Below, piece after piece: positions 1 to 5,294 of a DNA stretch of 10,999 nt. A program made the position numbers and the translations under genes. The notes under the pieces were generated by a model. That model was not told where the DNA came from. It did not search any database and saw only the letters and a list, made by a program, of their open reading frames with translations. Within the stretch, counting starts at the first letter, position 1; the number at the start of each line of letters is the position of its first letter. This stretch comes from Treponema sp. (lineage in GTDB: Bacteria; Spirochaetota; Spirochaetia; Treponematales; Breznakiellaceae), in assembly GCA_031284385.1 (NCBI GenBank), contig JAISZZ010000174.1, positions 1 to 10,999 of the forward strand, in the 5' to 3' direction.

Positions 1-612
1 CTGATAAAAGAATCGTACTCCAAACACCGCCGCGTGGTGTTCAACGGCAACGGCTATTCGGACGAGTGGGTGCGCGAGGCCGAGCGTCGCGGACTGCCCA
101 ACGTCATCTCAACGCCAGATGCGCTGCAAGTGCTGATAGCCGGCGATACTATCAGTCTGTTTGAAAACCATAAAGTGCTTTCAAAGGATGAGATGGAGAG
201 CCGGTATCATATCTATCTGGAAAAATACTCCAAACAGGTGAACATCGAAGCAGGCGTAATGATAGACATCGCGCGGCGCAGCATATTCCCGGCGGCCAGC
301 AAATATGGCGCGGAACTGGCGCGGAACGCTGAGGCAATGGCGGCAATTCACGCAGTAAGCGCTCCGCAGGAAAAACGCGCGAAGCGTATCGCCGAACTTT
401 GTTCGGAGTTGTACGAAGAGACAGCGAAACTGGAAACAACGCTTGACACCGCTCAAAGCACGGAAGACCCGTTTACGCAAGCCAAATTGTACAACGAAAA
501 GATTCGCGCCTCGATGGAAGCTGTTCGTTCAAAGATAGACACCCTTGAAAAAATCGTTTCAAAGGAAATTTGGCCATTCCCCGTCTACGAGGACTTGCTG
601 TTCAGGTTGTAG
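1..612 (+). CDS. glnN: Glutamine synthetase type III, C-terminal part (5' end outside window)
   Basis: This is the 3' end of an ATP-dependent glutamate-ammonia ligase of the type III (GlnN) family, a cytoplasmic enzyme that assimilates ammonium into glutamine. Reading frame 1 is open from the first base, so the gene starts upstream; 203 codons are visible of a family usually near 700 residues. Recognisable family blocks are KHRRVVFNGNGYSDEW followed by EAERRGLPN, the segment around NIEAGVMIDIARRSIFPA, a long helical Ala/Glu-rich stretch, and the terminal WPFPVYEDLLF, which is characteristic of GSIII C-termini. The catalytic N-terminal half cannot be inspected. No partner genes for nitrogen control are visible; the next gene is infA, 143 bp on. 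Identification rests on recognised family blocks and is confident for GSIII; the symbol glnN is conventional (some annotations use glnA). Confidence 0.9.
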   Translation: MIKESYSKHRRVVFNGNGYSDEWVREAERRGLPNVISTPDALQVLIAGDTISLFENHKVLSKDEMESRYHIYLEKYSKQVNIEAGVMIDIARRSIFPAASKYGAELARNAEAMAAIHAVSAPQEKRAKRIAELCSELYEETAKLETTLDTAQSTEDPFTQAKLYNEKIRASMEAVRSKIDTLEKIVSKEIWPFPVYEDLLFRL

Positions 613-624
613 TACGACGCAAAC

Positions 625-664
625 GCCGCCCGCGAGAAGTGTAAAAATACTCTGCGGGGACGGC
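625..664 (+). terminator. Strong hairpin after glnN, possible terminator without a T-tract
   Basis: An imperfect stem-loop begins 12 bp after the glnN stop. GCCG-CCCGC (625-633) pairs with GCGGG-CGGC (654-658 and 661-664, with a 2-nt bulge). An inner stem AGTGT/ATACT (one G-T pair) closes an AAAA loop. No T-run follows, so intrinsic termination is uncertain; it could instead protect the 3' end of the glnN mRNA. Confidence 0.4.
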
Positions 665-721
665 AGTGGATTGGCTCGGAAAATCGCGGGCACCGTGAGC
701 TGGCGATTGCAATTCCCTCCA

Positions 722-750
722 TTGACATAGTTTTTTGAAAGGGATAGATT
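722..750 (+). promoter_or_regulatory. Candidate sigma-70 promoter just before infA
   Basis: A perfect TTGACA (722-727) is followed after exactly 17 bp by TAGATT (745-750, 4 of 6 matches to TATAAT). The expected start, about 7 nt downstream, falls on or next to the infA ATG at 756, so this promoter would make an almost leaderless mRNA and leave out the ribosome binding site at 738-744. Either that is real, or infA is mainly read from an upstream promoter and the match is chance. Confidence 0.35.
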
Positions 751-755
751 TACTC

Positions 756-980
756 ATGGCTAAAGAAGAGGCTATTGAAGTTGAAGGCGTGGTAAAAGAA
801 GCCCTGCCAAATACTATGTTCAGAGTTGAGCTTAACAATCAGAATGGGCATTTGATACTTGCCCATCTTTCAGGGAAAATGCGTAAGCATTATATCAGAA
901 TAGTGCCGGGCGATCATGTAAAAATCGCACTGTCGCCCTATGATTTAAGCCGAGGGCGCATAATTTATCGCGAACGGTAG
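756..980 (+). CDS. infA: Translation initiation factor IF-1
   Basis: IF-1 is the small OB-fold protein that binds the 30S ribosomal A site and assists IF-2 and IF-3 during initiation. The 74-aa product is nearly collinear with E. coli IF-1 (72 aa): [32 protein letters not shown]-type [33 protein letters not shown]. The only length difference is about two extra residues in the loop before GHLILAH. The ATG at 756 is chosen because it gives the family's MAKE start and has AAAGGGA at 738-744. An in-frame TTG at 735 would add seven non-conserved residues and lacks a ribosome binding site. The downstream M28-like gene starts 5 bp after the stop, so the two are probably cotranscribed. Confidence 0.95.
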   Translation: MAKEEAIEVEGVVKEALPNTMFRVELNNQNGHLILAHLSGKMRKHYIRIVPGDHVKIALSPYDLSRGRIIYRER

Positions 981-985
981 CGCGA

Positions 986-1912
986 ATGTCTGTTCAAAAG
1001 GAGGGTTCAATAAATTCAACAAAGCCGATCCCTCCATACCACCGTTTTAAAGATTTCATCGATATACGAAATGATAGGTTCAATGTACTCATGTCTCTGC
1101 TCAATGAGTTGAAACTGTCAGTTTCCGTAGTGAACATCGCGGGCAAGCGACATATATTTGTTATGCCGGTGTTATACACTTCGTTGATGTTCAAAACCGG
1201 CGCTAAAAGAACAATGACCGTGCTTTCCGCGCACTATGACAGAACACCCGGCAGTCCCGGAGCTAACGACAACGGCGCTGCGGTTTTTATGTTGATAGAT
1301 GCCGCGCTGCGGTTGCGCGGACGGACTTGTGGCGAGTGGCTGATAATTTTTACCGACAAGGAAGAATTGGCTCACGGTGAAAGTTTGAAAGAACAGGGCG
1401 CTTATATGCTTGCGAAGGGTTTGAAAGAGAACGGGCTCGAATCGTGCGATTTTTTCATTTTTGATTCCTGCGGGCGCGGCGATACGCTGATTATATCTAA
1501 AACTGCCGGTTATCTTTTGAAAAACGAGCATAGTGGAGCAATAGCGCCGTTGAAAAACCGCCTCAGACTCTTGCAGTTACGTGCTATGGATGCGGCGAAA
1601 AAAAGCCTTATCAGCAGGTTTTTGTTGCTGCCGACACCGTTTTCCGATGATGCCGGTTTTTTGCGCGCGGGTTTGGCGGCGCAAGCGATAACGGTGCTGC
1701 CCGCGAAAGAGGCGGCGGATTTTTTCGGTATTGTACGCGGAAACGAGTTGTACATAGATGCGCTTATCAGCAGTGAGCAGCAGCGACGGCGCGGTACGGC
1801 GTATATGCCCAAGACATGGCGGCTTTTGAACAGTCCCGATGACACGGATGCGTGCCTTGACGGTAACAATTTTGAAAAAATTGTGCAGTTTGCCGTAAAA
1901 TTATGCCTTTAG
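986..1912 (+). CDS. M28-family zinc peptidase-like protein (probably altered metal site)
   Basis: A 308-aa protein resembling the M28 aminopeptidase/carboxypeptidase fold. Motifs appear in family order: HYD (His83), GANDNGAAVF (Asp95), DKEEL (Glu126 and Glu127) and FDSCG (Asp160), matching four metal ligands plus the catalytic Glu. The last ligand is normally a His in an H-(S/T)-P-x-D-T context; here the matching segment is LLNSPDDT, with Asn282. Activity may therefore be reduced, altered or absent. No signal peptide or membrane segment is visible, so it should be cytoplasmic. It lies 5 bp after infA. The ATG at 986 has no clear ribosome binding site before it, but a strong AAGGAGGG lies inside the reading frame at 998-1005. 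The substrate is unknown. M28-like fold assignment is fairly confident; enzymatic function is not. Confidence 0.7.
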   Translation: MSVQKEGSINSTKPIPPYHRFKDFIDIRNDRFNVLMSLLNELKLSVSVVNIAGKRHIFVMPVLYTSLMFKTGAKRTMTVLSAHYDRTPGSPGANDNGAAVFMLIDAALRLRGRTCGEWLIIFTDKEELAHGESLKEQGAYMLAKGLKENGLESCDFFIFDSCGRGDTLIISKTAGYLLKNEHSGAIAPLKNRLRLLQLRAMDAAKKSLISRFLLLPTPFSDDAGFLRAGLAAQAITVLPAKEAADFFGIVRGNELYIDALISSEQQRRRGTAYMPKTWRLLNSPDDTDACLDGNNFEKIVQFAVKLCL

Positions 1913-1914
1913 GT

Positions 1915-1973
1915 CAACGCTGATTCATGCGAACGCCAATTTTGTTGGCGCGGCTTCAAGTTAATCAGCGTTG
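1915..1973. repeat. Dispersed palindromic repeat, copy 1 (possible terminator)
   Basis: This 59-bp element starts 3 bp after the stop of the M28-like gene. Its ends are a perfect 11-bp inverted repeat, CAACGCTGATT (1915-1925) and AATCAGCGTTG (1963-1973). A nested 6-bp inverted repeat, CGCCAA/TTGGCG (1934-1939, 1945-1950), sits inside. Read on the minus strand, its first 28 nt match 9711-9738 at 25 of 28 positions, and its right arm matches 9817-9837 at 17 of 21, so it belongs to a family with at least two loci here. In RNA it would form a stable stem-loop and could end or protect the infA transcript; no T-tract follows. Confidence 0.75.
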
Positions 1974-1991
1974 CCCTAGCTGCGGGCGGTT

Positions 1992-2019
1992 TTGCCGCGA
2001 TTGGGCATAAATTTATAAT
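1992..2019 (+). promoter_or_regulatory. Candidate sigma-70 promoter P1
   Basis: TTGCCG (1992-1997, 4 of 6) and a perfect TATAAT (2014-2019) are separated by 16 bp. The expected transcription start is about 2026, just ahead of AAGGAG at 2033-2038. It would serve the short ORF at 2041 and the genes after it. Confidence 0.45.
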
Positions 2020-2040
2020 TCCTAATTAAAGTAAGGAGAT

Positions 2041-2118
2041 ATGATATTGTACGAGACCTGCGCCATATTGTTGTTTGTAGTTGATTTTTTTTGCTGTTGC
2101 ATTGATAATAAAATTTGA
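2041..2118 (+). CDS. Possible 25-aa hydrophobic small protein or leader peptide
   Basis: An ATG at 2041 opens 25 codons, reading MILYETCAILLFVVDFFCCC then IDNKI and a TGA stop. Support: a strong AAGGAG at 2033-2038 and promoter P1 upstream. Spacing from AAGGAG to the ATG is only 2 nt, which is short; the in-frame TTG at 2047 has a better spacing of 8 nt and would give a 23-aa product. The peptide is hydrophobic and rich in Cys and Phe, as expected for a membrane-inserted small protein. Against it: the length is easily reached by chance, and a second promoter (2081-2109) overlaps it. It could also be a translated leader of the secreted-protein gene at 2142. I do not recognise it. Confidence 0.3.
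   Translation: MILYETCAILLFVVDFFCCCIDNKI
2081..2109 (+). promoter_or_regulatory. Candidate sigma-70 promoter P2 for the secreted protein and aspS
   Basis: TTGATT (2081-2086, 4 of 6) and GATAAT (2104-2109, 5 of 6) have an ideal 17-bp spacer. The predicted start near 2116 would give a leader of about 25 nt containing the AGGAG (2131-2135) of the gene at 2142. Confidence 0.5.
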
Positions 2119-2141
2119 GCTTTTTATATTAGGAGCATTAC

Positions 2142-2519
2142 ATGAGAAAATTTGCGTTTTTGGGAACAATACTTGTTGTACTTTTAGCTACGACTGTTTG
2201 GTCGCAGGAAAGTGATTACACTATAGAGGACGCGCTTCAAATACTGGAGAGTGATTTTTCAAAATATGGGTGGGCTCATATCTACTACAGCAGAAAAATA
2301 CATGACGAAAGTCGTATTTCAACAAAGGTAAAAATTGTGCGTCAAATTTATGATAGCGGCGAAATCATTACGATGCAGATATTTTACGAAAACTGGCGTT
2401 ATGAAATAAAGTTGAATTTTATAACTGATAAACAGGTCTATGCGAGGCGTTCTTATGACGTTAAACAGATTGTGTTCCACACGCTCGATGACCTGGTAAA
2501 TAAAGAAAAGGTTGAATGA
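2142..2519 (+). CDS. Small secreted protein of unknown function
   Basis: A 125-aa protein that I do not recognise. Residues 1-21 form a typical Sec signal peptide: positively charged MRK, a hydrophobic core of about 14 residues, then TTVWSQ, with cleavage probably around Ser-Gln. There is no lipobox cysteine, so it is more likely periplasmic or exported than a lipoprotein. The mature part of about 104 residues has many Tyr, Lys and Asp/Glu, no Cys, and alternating hydrophobic segments (MQIFYENWRYEIKLNF) that suggest beta strands; no catalytic motif is visible. The ATG has AGGAG at 2131-2135 with a 6-nt spacer. aspS begins 21 bp after its stop with no promoter or terminator between them, so they are probably cotranscribed. 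The function is open; the cotranscription may be incidental. Confidence 0.8.
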   Translation: MRKFAFLGTILVVLLATTVWSQESDYTIEDALQILESDFSKYGWAHIYYSRKIHDESRISTKVKIVRQIYDSGEIITMQIFYENWRYEIKLNFITDKQVYARRSYDVKQIVFHTLDDLVNKEKVE

Positions 2520-2540
2520 GTCTGCCCGCTCTGTGATTTT

Positions 2541-4337
2541 ATGGATAAATATAAACGCACAAAGACTTGCAGCGAACTGCGAGCGGCGGATTCCGGCACA
2601 GATTGTACGCTAAACGGTTGGGTACACAGAAAGCGTGACCATGGCGGAATATCATTTATCAACCTGCGCGACCGTTACGGTATTACACAGGTTGTTGTTG
2701 ACGAGAACGCGAGCGCGAAACTCACCTCTGTAACCGCGGAACTCCACAATGAGTATTGTATATCTGTCAGCGGCAAGGTTCGTAGACGGCCTGATTCCAT
2801 GAAAAATCCGGAAATGGCCACCGGCGATGTAGAGCTTCTAGCTGAAAGTATAGTTATTCTAAGCAAATGTGCGGCGTTACCATTCCAAATCGAGGATGAA
2901 ACCGGCGCGAAAGACGAGTTGCGGCTTAAATACCGTTACCTAGATATGCGTTCCGAGTCGATGAAGAATCGTATATGCCTGAGGAGCGAGACTGCCTTTG
3001 CCGTGCGCGAATGGATGCGCGACAAAGGTTTTTACGAGATTGAAACGCCCACATTTATCCGGTCTACGCCGGAAGGAGCGCGTGATTACCTTGTGCCATC
3101 ACGCTTATATGCCGGAAAATTCTATGCGCTGCCGCAGTCGCCTCAGATTTACAAACAGCTTTTAATGGTGGCGGGCTTTGACAAATACTTTCAGATTGCG
3201 CGTTGTTATCGTGATGAGGACTCTCGCGGCGACCGTCAGCCTGAATTTACGCAGATAGATATAGAAATGTCGTTTGTTTCGCGGGATGACGTGTTGAATA
3301 TGACGGAAGGTTTGTTCGCCCATATCTTCAAAAAGTGCCTTGATGTGGAGCTTCCGGCGGAATTTCCACGCATAAGTTATGATGAAGCGATGGAAACTTA
3401 CGGTACGGACAAGCCCGATCTTCGTTTTGACATGAAACTGCTGGATTTTAGTCCATTTGTGGCGGAAAGCGGTTTTGATGCGTTCAAAACCGCGCTTACC
3501 GGCGGAGGTGCGGTTAAGGCTATTGTCGTGCCGGGTGGAGCGGCGTATTCACGGAAACAGATTGAAGAACTTGAGTCGCGGGCAAAAATTTACAAGGCGA
3601 AAGGTCTTGCTTGGATGAAGATTGCCGGTACAAAAACTGAGCCGGTTTTAGAAGGCGGCGTTTCAAAATTTTTCGCGGCGAGCGTGACTGCCATCACGGC
3701 GGCGCTAGGGGCAAATTTGGGCGATCTTATACTGATTGTGGCGGACAGTTCGCGCCGTGCCGCCAATATTAGCCTTGGCGCAGTACGCTCAAAGCTGGGC
3801 GCGGATTTAGGACTTTGCGATCCGGCCAAATTCCGCTTTGTCTGGATAGTCGATTTTCCGTTATTCGAATTCAACGAGGAAGAAAAACGCTGGGAGGCGG
3901 CGCACCATTTGTTTTCCTACCCACAAGAGCAATACCACACAAGCATGGAAACTGATCCCGGTGCGGTAAAGGGAGATCTGTACGACCTTGTATTGAACGG
4001 TTACGAGCTTGCATCCGGCTCGATTCGTATTCACGATCCTGAATTACAAAAGCGCGTATTCAAAATTGCCGGTTTAAACGAGGCCGAGGCGGCTCAAAAG
4101 TTCGGCTTTTTGACGGAAGCGTTTAGTTACGGAGCGCCTCCGCACGGAGGCATAGCTCCCGGTCTGGATAGGCTTGTTATGCTGATGGCCGGCTGCACTT
4201 CAATAAAAGAAGTCATCGCGTTTCCCAAAAATTCATTTGCCCAATGTCCGATGGACGGCAGCCCGGGCGAGGTGGATGACAGGCAGCTTGAGGATCTCCA
4301 TCTTATTATCAAGGACGAAGGTGAAAAGCCTTGTTAA
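2541..4337 (+). CDS. aspS: Aspartyl-tRNA synthetase, bacterial type, probably non-discriminating
   Basis: A 598-aa class II synthetase that attaches Asp to tRNA in the cytoplasm; length is normal for the bacterial type. The order is an N-terminal OB-fold anticodon-binding domain (about 1-105, GWVHRKRDHGG, FINLRDRYGITQVV), the catalytic core with FIRSTPEGARDYLVPSR and ALPQSPQIYKQLLM, motif 2 near 213-245 (FQIARCYRDEDSRGDRQPEF), a bacterial GAD-type insertion (about 290-430), and motif 3 near 531-550 (PPHGGIAPGLDRLVMLM). At the position equivalent to Leu30 of E. coli AspRS there is His34, and at that of Lys81 there is Ser86. In Pseudomonas aeruginosa the His state marks an enzyme that also charges tRNA-Asn, so this enzyme may feed a GatCAB amidotransferase route. 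No clear ribosome binding site precedes the ATG, 21 bp after the upstream gene. Confidence 0.97.
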   Translation: MDKYKRTKTCSELRAADSGTDCTLNGWVHRKRDHGGISFINLRDRYGITQVVVDENASAKLTSVTAELHNEYCISVSGKVRRRPDSMKNPEMATGDVELLAESIVILSKCAALPFQIEDETGAKDELRLKYRYLDMRSESMKNRICLRSETAFAVREWMRDKGFYEIETPTFIRSTPEGARDYLVPSRLYAGKFYALPQSPQIYKQLLMVAGFDKYFQIARCYRDEDSRGDRQPEFTQIDIEMSFVSRDDVLNMTEGLFAHIFKKCLDVELPAEFPRISYDEAMETYGTDKPDLRFDMKLLDFSPFVAESGFDAFKTALTGGGAVKAIVVPGGAAYSRKQIEELESRAKIYKAKGLAWMKIAGTKTEPVLEGGVSKFFAASVTAITAALGANLGDLILIVADSSRRAANISLGAVRSKLGADLGLCDPAKFRFVWIVDFPLFEFNEEEKRWEAAHHLFSYPQEQYHTSMETDPGAVKGDLYDLVLNGYELASGSIRIHDPELQKRVFKIAGLNEAEAAQKFGFLTEAFSYGAPPHGGIAPGLDRLVMLMAGCTSIKEVIAFPKNSFAQCPMDGSPGEVDDRQLEDLHLIIKDEGEKPC

Positions 4338-4341
4338 GGCA

Positions 4342-4357
4342 GGCCGCGCTGGCGGCT
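4342..4357. terminator. Short GC hairpin between convergent genes
   Basis: GGCCGC (4342-4347) pairs with GCGGCT (4352-4357), with one G-T pair and a 4-nt GCTG loop, in the 40-bp gap between aspS and the convergent minus-strand operon. Neither strand has a following T-tract, so as a terminator it is weak; it is the only candidate in the gap. Confidence 0.35.
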
Positions 4358-4377
4358 GGCGAATCCGAAAAATCTTG

Positions 4378-4971
4378 TTAGAGAGGTTTGTTGTCTGTCC
4401 GTCTTGACGACAAAAAAAGAGCTATCTCGATTTCGTTAATCGTAGCGTTCAGACGTTTTGCGATTTCACTGACAGGGACTCCGGCAGCCGCCAATTCCGC
4501 CGCTTTGCGTACGTGCGATTGTTCTTCCGGTGCTTGGCCGCCGTCTCCTGTGGAATTGTTTTCGACTATGCTTATCCTGAGTGGCGGCGGCATTCCCGAC
4601 GAATAATTTTTGTGTGCGAAAGCGTTTTTTCCAAGTTCGCGGTACGCTTCGACACTCGCGTCTTTTTTTTCATCATTCAATTTTTTTGTAATTTCTTCGG
4701 CGGTCTTATAATTTTTTATTTGACCTTCATGCAGGGCAATCCGGCGGTCCATGTCTTCCAGAAAAGATTTCAATTTGCTCACACGCTCTTCAATTAATTC
4801 TGAGTCACGGTCGGTGATTCTGTCTATTTCATTTATAATTTTGGCTACTTCCAGCCGCGTTTCCGCAGGTATTCTGTCCGTATCCGTGCGTTTTTTTACA
4901 TAAAAAAATATTATAAAAAATGATATAACGCTGATAAGCAGCGCAATTGATGAAAAAATATAAGCTATCAT
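4378..4971 (-). CDS. Membrane-anchored coiled-coil/HTH protein, SwrB- or DUF6115-like
   Basis: A 197-aa protein with an N-terminal membrane helix (about 4-25, followed by VKKR), a long charged probable coiled coil (about 38-115), a flexible linker (about 120-148), and a C-terminal helix-turn-helix-like segment (about 150-188: RKAAELAAAGVPVSEIAKRL then NEIEIALFL). This layout, and the pattern 'A-x-x-G-x-x-x-x-E-I-A-K-x-L-x-x-x-x-x-E-I-E-x-x-L', matches the DUF6115 type and Bacillus SwrB (about 167 aa), which lies directly after sigD in the B. subtilis fla/che operon and helps flagellar export-apparatus assembly. Here it closes an operon containing sigma-28, so a similar accessory role is inferred. 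Its ATG overlaps the previous stop (ATGA, 4968-4971), implying translational coupling. The coding strand carries A-rich tracts, one of 8 A (T8 at 4663-4670 on the plus strand). Confidence 0.75.
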   Translation of the reverse strand: MIAYIFSSIALLISVISFFIIFFYVKKRTDTDRIPAETRLEVAKIINEIDRITDRDSELIEERVSKLKSFLEDMDRRIALHEGQIKNYKTAEEITKKLNDEKKDASVEAYRELGKNAFAHKNYSSGMPPPLRISIVENNSTGDGGQAPEEQSHVRKAAELAAAGVPVSEIAKRLNATINEIEIALFLSSRRTDNKPL

Positions 4972-5294
4972 CCGGTTAAATCTATATAGTTGCCTAATGA
5001 CGGATCTTTAAAAAATTGCCTGCCGCCTTGTTCGCCGCTGTCTTTCCGCTCGTTTTTTTTATTGTTGTTTCTTTTTTTTGAATTCTGATTTTTATCCGAG
5101 CTGAGCGATTCCAATTCGTCATCCGTGTCCCGCGTTTCGTTTACGGATTGTGATTTTTCTTCAAATTTTTTTTCGAATGTTGAAGCATTTATAGCGTTCC
5201 GCAGCGTAAGCCCGTCTTTATGCGCGGCGGCCTCTTTTGCTACCACATCTAGCTGTGAAAAAAGTATTTGCAGGTCAATTGGCTGCATCGCCAT
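4968..5294 (-). CDS. Small conserved-type, Lys-rich disordered protein in the flagellar operon
   Basis: A 108-aa protein without a recognised domain. Residues 1-45 are likely helical (PIDLQILFSQLDVVAKEAAA then HKDGLTLRNAI). About 46-90 is highly charged and low-complexity, rich in Lys, Asn, Glu and Ser, and probably disordered. The last residues, FFKDPSLGNYIDLTG, look like a conserved terminal motif. It resembles small conserved hypotheticals I recall beside fapA in treponemes, which cannot be checked here. Its ATG shares one base with the fapA stop (TAATG), and its stop overlaps the next start (ATGA), so it is tightly coupled to both neighbours. An alternative start lies two codons downstream (MQPIDL). 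Three 8-A tracts in the coding strand (T8 on the plus strand at 5053-5060, 5072-5079 and 5166-5173) are potential slippage sites. Confidence 0.7.
   Translation of the reverse strand: MAMQPIDLQILFSQLDVVAKEAAAHKDGLTLRNAINASTFEKKFEEKSQSVNETRDTDDELESLSSDKNQNSKKRNNNKKNERKDSGEQGGRQFFKDPSLGNYIDLTG

Noticed and set aside
545..730. 61-aa plus-strand ORF crossing the glnN end
   Set aside because: It is out of frame with glnN, whose C-terminus is intact, and covers the hairpin region; no ribosome binding site or motif. Not a frameshifted extension of glnN.
1915..1973. Possible CRISPR repeat, attC site or tRNA
   Set aside because: There are no regularly spaced direct repeats, no integrase or cas genes, and no cloverleaf; it fits a dispersed palindromic repeat.
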